Below, in pieces: positions 38,238 to 47,312 of a DNA stretch of 52,101 bases. The number at the start of each line of letters is the position of its first letter. The stretch's first letter is position 1. Position numbers and translations under genes: made by a program. The DNA is from a bacterium (lineage in GTDB: Bacteria > UBP14 > UBA6098). The notes beneath the pieces were generated by a model. It was not told where the DNA came from. It worked only from the letters and a program-made list of their open reading frames with translations, and did no database searches. Location of the stretch: positions 1 through 52,101 of the forward strand of contig JAGLDC010000019.1 in assembly GCA_023145965.1 (NCBI GenBank), read 5' to 3'.

Positions 38238-41200
38238 ATGAGAACAATGTTCAAGTTTTTGGTGTTCTTTATTATTCTGGCCGCAACTCCCGCTTTGTTT
38301 GCACAGGATGTCGAGGATAATCTCGGTGCGAGGCCCCTCGGAATGGGCCGTTCCTTTGTTGCTATTGCAGATGACGGAAATGCGGCGCTATGGAATCCCG
38401 CTGGTATGAGTTTTTACAAAGAGCGAATCATCAGCGGTATGTTTTCAAGATTGTATTGGGGTATTGACAATGACGCTATAGGCGAAGGTCAGCTCGGTTA
38501 TATACATCATTTCCGTAGATCTGGCGATGTGGGCGTTAATGCTGTCATGCTCTTTTCCAACATCTGGCGTGAATCGCGTGTTACGCTCAGTTATTCGCAC
38601 GGTATAGGGAAGAAATTCAGCTTCGGTGTGAATGGAAGATTGCTTCGGAACGAGGTTGTTCAGAATAATATCACGTTTTCTTCTGGTTCGCCAGCCCCTC
38701 CCGGGATGAGCATTGTTGATCCTCGTGACGACCCTTTCTTCAATGATGGTTGGAGCAAGTTGGGTTTCACTGGTGATGTTGGTTTTATGTATCATCCTAA
38801 CCGTAGGCTTTCTGTCGGTCTAATGGCCGCTAATCTTACTCAACCCGATATGAGTTTCAAGGGTGTTGGTGAAGATGGTGTTATACCCATGACAGTCCGT
38901 GCCGGTGCGAGTTATTGGATTCAAGACGCACTGCTTCCTGCTATGGATATTCAGTATATTATGGACGAGGTTAATGGTGGCAATGAAATCCATCATTATA
39001 ATGGTATAGAGTGGTGGTTCCCCGGCAAGACAATCGCACTTCGTGGTGGCTATAATGCTAGTCTTGGAGGCGATGGTTACGATCCGACCGAGGCCAGTTT
39101 TGGATTTACTTATCGCAGCAAAAAGGCTCTTGATCTTCAGGTCGATTACGCGTTTGTTTATCCCCTTTCCGAGGTTCGTGAGACCGGTGCCACAAGCCAT
39201 AAGATATCAGCGAGTCTTCGCTTTCTTCCGCCTCCTGAAAGGCTGTTTGATCTTGCGCTCAGAAGTAGCAATATGACCGTTTATCCTCGTGATGCTCAGA
39301 TCGGGGAAGTAATCACGGTTAAAGCTAAGGTCGAAAATTTGGGCGAGAGGCCGGTTAAGAGTTATTATGTTAGTCTCTATTACGATGATCCTTCGCAGGG
39401 ATGGATTCGGGCTACCCAGCCTATTCGTGTGGACGAAAAACTTGATGAGGGTGACTCGAAGGAACTTGAATTTAAATGGACAGCACCCGATCGTGGCCAC
39501 TTTCAACTTTATGCTAGCGTCGATGATGATGGGACTATTCTTCCTGCCTTGAGAGACTATATTAGCGAGTTTGACGAGGAGAATAATACAGGTATTATCG
39601 AGGTTGACGTATTCGGTCTTCCTAAGGGAACTGTTACGCCTATAGAGAATACGTTGGATATAAGCCAGGTTACCCTTGTTCGCGAGGAGGAGCCGGTTGT
39701 GCCTATTTTCTTTTTTGCGCCCGGTAACGAACGTATCAACGAGAGATTCCATCATCTTCAGGATATTCTCGGGCAAAGGCTTCGCACCAATCCGGACATT
39801 GATATAGATGTTTATGGTTTTTATGATCCTGAATCTGATGGTGTAACGCCCGTTCTCGGTGATAGACTTGCTGAAAATAGAGCTAAGGCTGCACGCAGCG
39901 TATTCATGCGTTTCGAGCAAATTGCTACAGATAGAATCCATGTTGTCGATCCTCTTACATATAACACTTCCCGACCACGCGCCGGACTTCCGGTCGAGCA
40001 TATGCCTAAGGATGTTCCGCTATCGATGGCCGAAAACCGTAGAACGCAGATGGTAACCCGAGTTAAGGGTTTTGAGGACTGGAGACCAGTTATCTATTTC
40101 GATAAAGGTTCGGATAGAGTTGAGACTGCGAGCCTTAACGGGTTGCGTAAGAAAGCTGAAGAGATTCGTAGTGTCATGGAAAGAAATCCTGAGGTTATTT
40201 TCCAGATGGAAGGTTTTGTTGGATCCGATGAAGTTTCCAATACCGGCCAGTGGGTTAAGCTTTCCTTTGACCGCGCATTTCAGGTTAAGCAGAAGGTTGG
40301 CGAGATACTTGGAGACGATTTTGTTCAAAGGTTCGGAAAGCGGCTATTTATTCGCGGTAACACCGACGAATATGCAGATCGCGGCAAGGTTGAGGTTGTT
40401 ATCGATGGTGAGGGTTTGATATATCGTCCGCTCGAAGGAACGATGGCCGCCAAGGGTTACGAGCTTAATCAGGAACAGGTGAACTTCGTTCATATTACCA
40501 GCGATGTCGAGGCAGGCGTTGATACCTTTACCGTGTCAATTGTAGATTCCAAGGATAAGAGTTTCCGCATTCTCGCTGCTGGTAGTGGTAAGATACCTGA
40601 GGGTGCTCCATGGGACTGGAAAGATAAGGATGGGAATTTAATCAATCCTACTGAAGAGTATTTTTGCAAGCTCGAGATTCGCGACCGTCTTGGCCAGACA
40701 TTTACTACCAAATCTGATCCAATTGCGGTCGAGGTTACCAAGCGTCAGCAACAGATGGAAACTCTTGTTATCGTTGAGTTTACGTTCGATGAGAAGATTT
40801 CCGAGTCTGGATTCCTCGAGAGCAGGGTTGAATATGTTGCGAGACGTTTCATAGAAAAAGCACTGGAGCCTAAAGATAAACTTACTGCTATTGTATCCGG
40901 CCATACCGATATTATAGGAATGGAGCACCGTAATCGTGAGTTATCAATTCAACGCGCCAGAAAAGAGGAAGAGAATTTAAGAAGATATCTTATATATATT
41001 CTCGGTCTCGCAGATAACACCGAGCTTTCGGCATGGCTTCGTGCTCATAATACCACTCTTACTTACAAAGGCTATTCTAATAATGATCCTTACGAAATTA
41101 CCAAGTGGGTGGATAACAAGCTTGTAGAAGAAAAGATTGGAGATAACGAATTGCCTGAAGGTAGGACTATTAACCGTCGTGTTGTTATTGATTTCTTGAT

Positions 41201-41255
41201 GGAGAAGGAAGGAACCGGCGGGGAAGAAGTCTCTCCTCAGTCTAAGGCTGAATAG
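38238..41255 (+). CDS. Outer-membrane PorV-like barrel fused to CARDB and OmpA-like domains
   Basis: 1005 residues with signal peptide 1-22. Residues about 25-330 resemble the PorV/UPF0164 barrel family, with the hallmark LGARPLGMGRSFVAIADDGNAALWNPAGM and Tyr/Phe-rich beta strands. Residues 335-450 form a CARDB-like Ig domain (LGERPVKSYYVSLYYDDP). Then come three OmpA-like segments: about 488-575 (IDVYGFYD..LAENRAKAARS), 613-695 (VIYFDKGSDRVE, ENRRTQ) and 838-938 (IVEFTFDEKISE, VSGHTDIIGMEHRNRELSIQRARKEEE). The last is the most canonical peptidoglycan-binding one. It probably links outer membrane and cell wall. PorV proteins carry cargo in type IX secretion, so a role in exporting the sorting-domain proteins nearby is plausible but unproven. 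Confidence 0.82.
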   Translation: MRTMFKFLVFFIILAATPALFAQDVEDNLGARPLGMGRSFVAIADDGNAALWNPAGMSFYKERIISGMFSRLYWGIDNDAIGEGQLGYIHHFRRSGDVGVNAVMLFSNIWRESRVTLSYSHGIGKKFSFGVNGRLLRNEVVQNNITFSSGSPAPPGMSIVDPRDDPFFNDGWSKLGFTGDVGFMYHPNRRLSVGLMAANLTQPDMSFKGVGEDGVIPMTVRAGASYWIQDALLPAMDIQYIMDEVNGGNEIHHYNGIEWWFPGKTIALRGGYNASLGGDGYDPTEASFGFTYRSKKALDLQVDYAFVYPLSEVRETGATSHKISASLRFLPPPERLFDLALRSSNMTVYPRDAQIGEVITVKAKVENLGERPVKSYYVSLYYDDPSQGWIRATQPIRVDEKLDEGDSKELEFKWTAPDRGHFQLYASVDDDGTILPALRDYISEFDEENNTGIIEVDVFGLPKGTVTPIENTLDISQVTLVREEEPVVPIFFFAPGNERINERFHHLQDILGQRLRTNPDIDIDVYGFYDPESDGVTPVLGDRLAENRAKAARSVFMRFEQIATDRIHVVDPLTYNTSRPRAGLPVEHMPKDVPLSMAENRRTQMVTRVKGFEDWRPVIYFDKGSDRVETASLNGLRKKAEEIRSVMERNPEVIFQMEGFVGSDEVSNTGQWVKLSFDRAFQVKQKVGEILGDDFVQRFGKRLFIRGNTDEYADRGKVEVVIDGEGLIYRPLEGTMAAKGYELNQEQVNFVHITSDVEAGVDTFTVSIVDSKDKSFRILAAGSGKIPEGAPWDWKDKDGNLINPTEEYFCKLEIRDRLGQTFTTKSDPIAVEVTKRQQQMETLVIVEFTFDEKISESGFLESRVEYVARRFIEKALEPKDKLTAIVSGHTDIIGMEHRNRELSIQRARKEEENLRRYLIYILGLADNTELSAWLRAHNTTLTYKGYSNNDPYEITKWVDNKLVEEKIGDNELPEGRTINRRVVIDFLMEKEGTGGEEVSPQSKAE

Positions 41256-41278
41256 GGCATATATTGAATTAACAAAAT

Positions 41279-41305
41279 GGCCCTCGGTAACGGGGGTCTT
41301 TTTTT
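41279..41305 (+). terminator. Rho-independent terminator
   Basis: GGCCCTCG and CGGGGGTC form 8 bp (two G-T) around GTAA, followed by seven T. It closes the PorV-OmpA gene. Confidence 0.75.
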
Positions 41306-41367
41306 AATGATGCAAAATTAATGCATCAAGAAATTTTATTTATATAGCTTAAGGCGAGATTTTGTTC

Positions 41368-41396
41368 TTGACATATAAGGTATTGAGATTTAACTT
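41368..41396 (+). promoter_or_regulatory. Promoter of the Ig-repeat secreted protein
   Basis: TTGACA (41368-41373), a 17-base spacer and TAACTT (41391-41396). The ATG at 41485 has GGAGGG 6-10 bases upstream; the leader is about 80 bases. Confidence 0.6.
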
Positions 41397-41484
41397 ATCC
41401 CGAAGTCTTGCGGAAGGTATAACTATATCCGTAAAACGTAATTAACAGTAATTAATAACCCAAAAAACGAATGGAGGGTATGCG

Positions 41485-44400
41485 ATGCGTAAGCACGCTA
41501 CAGCAATTATTTTAATGTTGCTCCTTGTTGGTGGTTTGTTAGCCCAGGGAGTCGCGATTACCCAACCCATCGACGGTCTCACCACGGCCGATGAAGACCA
41601 GCTTGTTTCTTATGTCTTCAGTGCGCCGGAGGATATCGACCAAGCTACGGTCGTATTGAGTGTCGATGGAACCGATTACACTATTGGTGCGGGCCTCGAA
41701 TGGACGATAGTCAACTTGATTTATGACATTGTCCCGGGAGTCTGGACTGAAGGTGTTCACACGCTTAGCCTTTCTGCTCTTGACTTGGTTGGTGACCCAG
41801 TTATTGGGACACCTTTAGAAACTGAGTTTAATGTCGATTTGTCCGCTCCTTATATGAGCGCGCGCACACCTGGCGTTATCGATGAGACAGAACCTATTCT
41901 TACAACCGATGTTTTGGAACCTATTTCAGTCACCATCACCGACGATTTTGGCGTTATAGATCCCGCCTCGATAGTCGTCGAGATTAAGGATATTCCTTAT
42001 ACTATGGCTTCTGTGGGTGTTACGCTCACTGCAGTCGATGGTGGTTATCTCTTTGAATTCGATCCCGCCACGGCTGGAATCGCTTGGGAAGAGAACGATT
42101 GGGTGACAGTCGAACTCATGGCAGCTCAGGATGCTCCTCATTATGGTGCTTCTAATGTTGCTGTTCCGGGGCCTGAATTCGGGTTCTTTGTCGATGCTGA
42201 TGGTCCTGAGTGCTTCCCAGTCGAGCCGATTCCTTTTGTCCGCGATATTATCTGGACGGGATGTTCTGACCTTCAGCTCACATGGCGCATTATCGATGAA
42301 AACGGTCTTGATCTTTCCTCATTCTACATCATGGTTAATGATGTAAGGTATAACTGGGGTAACTATCGTATGGTTGTGGATACTCTCGATTCATACGAAG
42401 TTTACACGGTTATCGATTCGGTTACGACTGATACAACCGAGATCGTTAATGAGGTTGTTTTCACATTCTCGCCGAACCCACAATGGTATGAAGGGGTTGT
42501 TTTTACAGTCTTTTCGCCGGTTATAAATGATATTTATGGCAATCCGGCTACCGATTGGGATTGGGGTGCATATTCGTGGACATCGTGGAAGCTTCGTTTC
42601 GATAACACCGGCCCGGCTATCTCGAACCCTGTTCCTGTTCCGAGCTATGTTACCAGAGACTTAGAAGAGTCGATCAGCTGGGATATGACCGATACATGGG
42701 GCGCTGTCGATCCTTCGACGGTTCACTTCATTATCGAGACATCTGGCGGCGAATATATTGAATACGATGCATGGAACGCCGTTACAACCAGAGAGATCAC
42801 TTATGATGGTTTAACGATGACCTATTATCCCAATATGGGCGGTATCGCCTGGTTACAGGGTGACACAATCACCGTAACCATCTGGGATGTTATGGATTCA
42901 ACGGAATTCTGTGATGCTAATCATCTTTCGCATCCTTCTTTCAGCTGGACTTTCTATGTTGCTGATGGTCCAATGGCTGACAATTTAATCCCGGGAGTTG
43001 CCGAGTTTACAAGTTGTCAAGCTCCTCAGATAAGTTTCGAACTTATTGATCCCGATGGAATTAACCCGACCTCGGTTCTTTTCCAGGTTGAGGATGTTAT
43101 CTTTGATGTTAATTACGACATAACCGTTATCGAAACTGTTGCGATTATTGGTGGTCATGTGATTACCGAAACGACTGAAGTATTCCCGTTCTATCAGGAT
43201 ATTTCGCTTCCTTCTCGCTTCCTTCTCGATATGGCGCTTGTTCCGCCGAGTTTGATTAATTTCACCGATGCCATGGAGGTTAACTGCACGATTCTCGAAG
43301 CTATGGATTGGCTTGCCAATCCGCTTTGGGGAGGTCCTCACAGCTGGCGTTTCTGGGTGGATTACTCTGGTCCGTTCGCGGGCTCGACAATGCCCGCCGA
43401 TGGTGGTATCGCTGGTGGCCCGTATCCGGTTTTCTCTATCGATGTTTTGGATGCGGTTTGCGGGATGGTAGATCCTAACGGCGTGAGCGTTCAGCTTCGC
43501 GGTGTTAACTTTAATCCGCTTATCGATCCCGGTGTTTTCTGGGAAGATATTTTTGGTGGTGGAAGAATCACAATCGATACTGAGATCGAAGGTTTCTACT
43601 ACGATCATGGTTCTGTTGTTAATGTTTGTCTCAACGAGGCATACGATAATCCAAATCACCGTTGTGGGATTTGGGGCAACATTGCTCTCGATCTTCCCTA
43701 CTGCTGGAGCTTCACTGTCGATAATCATGTTCCGGCTGTTGAAGTCGTCGAGCCTCTCAATATGACAGTATCGGCTTGTCCAATGCAGCCAATCGTTATC
43801 GAAATCACCGATGATTATGGCGTCGATCCTACAATGTTTAGAATGACAGTTAACCATGTAGTTATCGACTGGGGCGACCCAAGACTCACTTGGGATGGAA
43901 CTTACCTTTCATTTACACCGACTGAGGATTATCCTGAGGGTTTGGTTACCTGGGCTCTTAACAGGCTTTCCGATGTTGCTGGTAATATAGACGATGAAAC
44001 GCCGCTTTCCGGTGGATTCTATGCGGACTACACCGCTCCTGCCATTACTTTGACCGATCCGCTCGATGGCAGCACAGCTATCGTTGTGCCTGAGTTCCTA
44101 AAGATCGGAACCGATGATATGGCTGGACTCGATCCGCTGTTCACGCAGTTTGTTATAGATGTTTACACCGATGAAACTACCTTCGTCACATATATAGTAG
44201 ATGAAGCGACCTTCCCCGGCGTGTTCATCTGGGATGCCGACTTAAATGAGCTTTGGCTCGATATGGCGGTTGCCGGTATTACATTTGATTTCGAGGTATA
44301 TCGTGTTATGGTTAGCATTGCTACTGCAGATGCTCCTGAATATGCTTGCCCCGATCCGAATATTCTTGGCCTCTATCAATATGAGTTCTTCGTGAATCCA

Positions 44401-45954
44401 GGTTGGATGGTCGATCTTGAATATTGGTGTGACGAATCGACTATGGTGGATGTTTATGGATTCGGTGCTTTCTTTGGTGGAACCGAAGAATACGACGCTG
44501 GTCTCGATGAGCTACTTCCGCCGTTCCCACCGACCGAGACGCCGCTTTCGTTCTTAACTCCAGGCGCTGGAACTCCGCTCAGGCAAGACTATCTTGGCCT
44601 GGACTCCGACACCTGGGAGTGGACTATGTATACTGGTTCTCAGAGTGGTTGTATTCACTGGGATCCCACTGCACTTCCAGCTCTCGGCAGCTTTGTTATC
44701 AACGGAACTGTTGACATGCTCGGAACCGGTGAATATTGCTTTGAACCTGGCGAGGTTATTCTAATAAATGTGACTCGTCGTGTGATGATGGTAGCTGGAG
44801 GCTGGAATTTGATTTCAGTTCCGGTTGCGCCAGTTGACCCGAGTATCGAGGCTGTTTTCCCGATGGTAAACCCTGCTGATATTTGGGAATACACAGGCGG
44901 AACACCGCCTTATGTTCATCCGGCTATAGTTCATCCGGGACGTGCTTATATGGTTCTTTATACACCTGGCCCTGAAGACCCGGATCCCTGTTATTTCACG
45001 GTTCCCGGGATTCCTATTACCGAATATACTGTCGATCTGATAAAGGGTTGGAACACTATTGGTAGTGTTTATGACTTCGGTGGAGTTTCATTCCTCGATC
45101 CTGATGACACACCTGATGGTAGCTGTGAGCCGATCGTTTACTATCTCGATCCGGCAGCAGGTTCTTATGCCTTCTCCGATGTTATTGTTGCTGGGATGGG
45201 CTATTGGAATCTCGTCGATCCTCCGGCTCCTTTCTTAACCTGTGAGCTTACTGTTTCCGCGAGCTATGCCCGTGGCGCGAAAGCTCTACCTGGTTTCGAA
45301 GGCGAACCTGAGTGGACAACCACGATGAATTTCGCTGGTGATGCGGTTCGTGAAATAACCATCGGTGGGCATGCCGAGGCTACCGCCGAATACGAACGCG
45401 GTCTCGATATACCGATACCGCCGGCCCTTCCGGGTGCCACATTCGATGTCTATATTGAGGGAACCAAATATGGTCGCCTAATTAAGGACATTCGCAATAG
45501 CGACGGTTGGACGATCGTTGTGAATTCTCAGACACCGGTCGAGTTTACCTGGACAGGAAATGCTCCAGAGGGACTCATTCTAGAGGGAATGGGCCAAGAA
45601 ATCGACCTTAACGTCGATGGAAGAGCGATTCTCGATCCAGGCACTTACACAGCGAAACGTCGTGTTGAAGTTCCGAGCGATTATGCACTTAAGGGCGCAG
45701 CTCCGAACCCATTCAATGCTGCTTGTGGCATAACATTCGACATTCCGAGTGATTCAAAAGTGACACTCGAAGTGTTCGATATGATGGGACGCAAGATAAG
45801 CACCGTTGCCGATGGCGATTTCGCTCCGGGCACACACCGTGTTATCTGGAACGGAAACGACGATTATGATCGTGAAGTTTCCAGTGGAGTCTATTTCTAT
45901 AGAATGAATGCTGGAGATTTTAAAGCATCTGGCAGAATGGTTCTTATTCGCTAA
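41485..45954 (+). CDS. Giant secreted Ig-like-repeat protein with sorting domain
   Basis: 1489 residues with signal peptide 1-20 (LLLVGGLLAQ). Residues about 21-980 are successive Ig-like modules of 110-150 residues, recognisable by repeated 'D..GP' starts, 'I.D..GVDP.S..' centres and 'W.F.VD' ends. A beta-rich stretch follows. Then come a GWNLISVPV module near 1105 and a related KGWNTIGSVYDFG near 1190, as in the 1808-residue protein. The sorting domain (about 1400-1489) has APNPFNAACGITFD and ends SGRMVLIR. Cysteines are scattered but not patterned. It probably forms a surface fibre or adhesin. It has its own promoter and terminator. A short tandem 11-base repeat at 43204-43228 lies within it. 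Confidence 0.85.
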   Translation: MRKHATAIILMLLLVGGLLAQGVAITQPIDGLTTADEDQLVSYVFSAPEDIDQATVVLSVDGTDYTIGAGLEWTIVNLIYDIVPGVWTEGVHTLSLSALDLVGDPVIGTPLETEFNVDLSAPYMSARTPGVIDETEPILTTDVLEPISVTITDDFGVIDPASIVVEIKDIPYTMASVGVTLTAVDGGYLFEFDPATAGIAWEENDWVTVELMAAQDAPHYGASNVAVPGPEFGFFVDADGPECFPVEPIPFVRDIIWTGCSDLQLTWRIIDENGLDLSSFYIMVNDVRYNWGNYRMVVDTLDSYEVYTVIDSVTTDTTEIVNEVVFTFSPNPQWYEGVVFTVFSPVINDIYGNPATDWDWGAYSWTSWKLRFDNTGPAISNPVPVPSYVTRDLEESISWDMTDTWGAVDPSTVHFIIETSGGEYIEYDAWNAVTTREITYDGLTMTYYPNMGGIAWLQGDTITVTIWDVMDSTEFCDANHLSHPSFSWTFYVADGPMADNLIPGVAEFTSCQAPQISFELIDPDGINPTSVLFQVEDVIFDVNYDITVIETVAIIGGHVITETTEVFPFYQDISLPSRFLLDMALVPPSLINFTDAMEVNCTILEAMDWLANPLWGGPHSWRFWVDYSGPFAGSTMPADGGIAGGPYPVFSIDVLDAVCGMVDPNGVSVQLRGVNFNPLIDPGVFWEDIFGGGRITIDTEIEGFYYDHGSVVNVCLNEAYDNPNHRCGIWGNIALDLPYCWSFTVDNHVPAVEVVEPLNMTVSACPMQPIVIEITDDYGVDPTMFRMTVNHVVIDWGDPRLTWDGTYLSFTPTEDYPEGLVTWALNRLSDVAGNIDDETPLSGGFYADYTAPAITLTDPLDGSTAIVVPEFLKIGTDDMAGLDPLFTQFVIDVYTDETTFVTYIVDEATFPGVFIWDADLNELWLDMAVAGITFDFEVYRVMVSIATADAPEYACPDPNILGLYQYEFFVNPGWMVDLEYWCDESTMVDVYGFGAFFGGTEEYDAGLDELLPPFPPTETPLSFLTPGAGTPLRQDYLGLDSDTWEWTMYTGSQSGCIHWDPTALPALGSFVINGTVDMLGTGEYCFEPGEVILINVTRRVMMVAGGWNLISVPVAPVDPSIEAVFPMVNPADIWEYTGGTPPYVHPAIVHPGRAYMVLYTPGPEDPDPCYFTVPGIPITEYTVDLIKGWNTIGSVYDFGGVSFLDPDDTPDGSCEPIVYYLDPAAGSYAFSDVIVAGMGYWNLVDPPAPFLTCELTVSASYARGAKALPGFEGEPEWTTTMNFAGDAVREITIGGHAEATAEYERGLDIPIPPALPGATFDVYIEGTKYGRLIKDIRNSDGWTIVVNSQTPVEFTWTGNAPEGLILEGMGQEIDLNVDGRAILDPGTYTAKRRVEVPSDYALKGAAPNPFNAACGITFDIPSDSKVTLEVFDMMGRKISTVADGDFAPGTHRVIWNGNDDYDREVSSGVYFYRMNAGDFKASGRMVLIR
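43204..43228 (+). repeat. Tandem 11-base repeat inside CDS
   Basis: TCGCTTCCTTC occurs twice back to back, followed by a partial third copy TCG. The unit is not a multiple of three, so a slip would break the frame of the 1489-residue gene. Confidence 0.6.
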
Positions 45955-45980
45955 ATTCTGAATGAAAACCACGATAATAA

Positions 45981-46010
45981 AAAGCCCGCCGAAAGGTGGG
46001 CTTTTTTTTA
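45981..46010 (+). terminator. Rho-independent terminator
   Basis: AAAGCCCGCC and GGTGGGCTTT (10 bp, one wobble) around GAAA, followed by nine T. It closes the Ig-repeat gene. Confidence 0.92.
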
Positions 46011-46111
46011 CACCAATATTTAAATTTATTTTCACGTGTGGAGAAAATAAAAGAAATAAATTATATTAAAATTGATGTTAGAATGTGTTCTTTATTGTTC
46101 TACTAAATTAA

Positions 46112-46271
46112 GGGGGGTGTCGAGCGTTGCACATAAATGGGCAACGAAGCGGCAGGCCGGAGGAAAATAATGGTTTGTAAGCCAATTTATTCCGGCCTCC
46201 GGCCTGACGCTAATTCTATGGGTCTTTGGAAAACGAGCTTTCCAAAGACCCATAGAATATCGACGCCTCCC
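46112..46271. repeat. Four-stem cloverleaf palindromic element, copy 2
   Basis: Closing stem: GGGGGGTGTCGA (46112-46123) with TCGACGCCTCCC (46260-46271), 12 bp with two wobbles. Hairpin 1: CGTTGC/GCAACG (46125-46146), 6 bp, 10-base loop. Hairpin 2: 46148-46163 with 46196-46211, 16 bp with one mismatch and a 32-base loop. Hairpin 3: 46213-46232 with 46239-46258, 20 bp perfect, loop ACGAGC. The order, the single unpaired G before hairpin 1, the 32-base second loop and the ends (GGGGG.GTCG / CGACG) repeat those of 12920-13093. The stem sequences are unrelated. No ORF fits. Confidence 0.8.
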
Positions 46272-46295
46272 CGGATGTATCTAGATAATCTAATT

Positions 46296-46324
46296 AAGAA
46301 AAAGGCGGCTGAGTAGCCGCCTTT
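46296..46324 (-). terminator. Rho-independent terminator (minus strand)
   Basis: AAAGGCGGCT and AGCCGCCTTT, 10 bp around GAGT. On the minus strand it is followed by a run of T. It closes the FN3 lipoprotein gene. Confidence 0.82.
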
Positions 46325-46351
46325 AAAGAAAGTAGATATTAATAGATCAAT

Positions 46352-47200
46352 TTAGAAATGATCGTAATCCTCGACTTCTTGATAAGCCGCTTGGAAATAA
46401 ATACCTCTGTCTGGATAGGCTCCACCGACAAAATTCACAAAATAAAACTTTGTGTAGTGGCTACCAATTTTAATTGCAAATGTAGTTCCAGGTTGTGTAA
46501 GGGTCTGAGATCTTGCCGTGCCAATAGTTCCAGAAGATCCGAAAGACGAAAGACCGGCGGTGGCTATACCAAGGCGTTTGACAGAAGCCTCCCTAGTAGC
46601 CCATTCAGTCCCGAAAAGGGAGGGAGATTTAAGCGTAAGATAATTAGAATCGTCAACACCGAGGTAGAGATCGATAAATGTTAAATAGGCAAGGTTCATA
46701 GGATAAACGACCTGAGCATCGAAATCGACGGAGGAGAAAGCGCTATCGCCTCCGGTGGATTCCCAAAGTGTGTCAGAAAACCAAATGGTTGGTGAAGTAT
46801 CTACAGTATTTGAATTAGAAGATAGCGTCGTATCATCGCCTTCGATCTTGATAGAACGGGCAGTAAAATAGTGTTTGCTTACACTACTCAAACCGGAAAT
46901 AACGATTTCTGTGTTGTTGACGATAATACCCATATAGTGCGTTTCCATCTCTTCAGATGTAAGACCTGAAAAATCGGCATTAACACGATGGTAAATTTTG
47001 TATCCTGTGAATCCGGTTTCACCTTCATCGGGCGAAGGATTCCAGGTGAGCTTAACTGAATCTTGATAGGTAACATAAACCATACCAGTAGGCGGATCGA
47101 AAACCTCTGGTTCAGGCTCCGGGTCGGTGGATTTTTCACATCCAAATACAACAAGCATAATTATCGCACAAAACGATAATAGAAATAAAGTTTTTCTCAT
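46352..47200 (-). CDS. Fibronectin type III-like lipoprotein
   Basis: 282 residues. Signal peptide with a good lipobox (MLVVFGC, Cys about residue 21), followed by a charged linker (EKSTDPEPEPEVFDPP). Residues about 38-130 form a fibronectin type III-like domain (DSVKLTWNPSPDEGETGFTGYKIYHR, SVSKHYFTARSI). The remaining 150 residues are beta-rich with no recognised family. It is probably anchored in a membrane facing the periplasm or surface. AGGAGG precedes the ATG and a promoter is visible upstream. The neighbouring gene at 47313 has a related FN3-like start, suggesting an old duplication or a shared surface role. Function unknown. Confidence 0.8.
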   Translation of the reverse strand: MRKTLFLLSFCAIIMLVVFGCEKSTDPEPEPEVFDPPTGMVYVTYQDSVKLTWNPSPDEGETGFTGYKIYHRVNADFSGLTSEEMETHYMGIIVNNTEIVISGLSSVSKHYFTARSIKIEGDDTTLSSNSNTVDTSPTIWFSDTLWESTGGDSAFSSVDFDAQVVYPMNLAYLTFIDLYLGVDDSNYLTLKSPSLFGTEWATREASVKRLGIATAGLSSFGSSGTIGTARSQTLTQPGTTFAIKIGSHYTKFYFVNFVGGAYPDRGIYFQAAYQEVEDYDHF

Positions 47201-47223
47201 ATGTCCTCCTTAAAGTTTTTATA

Positions 47224-47252
47224 AATATAGTAAAATTAATTATTAATCGCAA
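47224..47252 (-). promoter_or_regulatory. Promoter of the FN3 lipoprotein gene
   Basis: On the minus strand TTGCGA (47252-47247), a 17-base spacer and TATATT (47229-47224). Transcription would start about 17 bases before the ATG at 47200. Confidence 0.6.
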
Positions 47253-47260
47253 ACGAAAAC

Positions 47261-47293
47261 AAAAAAAGAGACCGAACAAGTTCAGTCTCTTTT
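47261..47293 (-). terminator. Rho-independent terminator (minus strand)
   Basis: AAAGAGAC and GTCTCTTT plus GAA/TTC after one mismatch form the stem. The A-run on the plus strand gives the T-tract for minus-strand transcripts. It ends the 48.4-47.3 kb operon. Confidence 0.75.
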
Positions 47294-47312
47294 AAAAAGG
47301 GTAAATGCTCGA

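Larger units (their letters stand above)
46011..46351. other. Convergent intergenic region
   Basis: 341 bases between converging genes. It holds the second cloverleaf element (46112-46271) and a terminator for the minus-strand lipoprotein gene. The first 100 bases are AT-rich and featureless. Confidence 0.6.

Noticed and set aside
42985-43857. 290-codon minus-strand open frame within the 1489-residue gene
   Set aside because: Antisense to continuous Ig-like coding; no ribosome site or domain.
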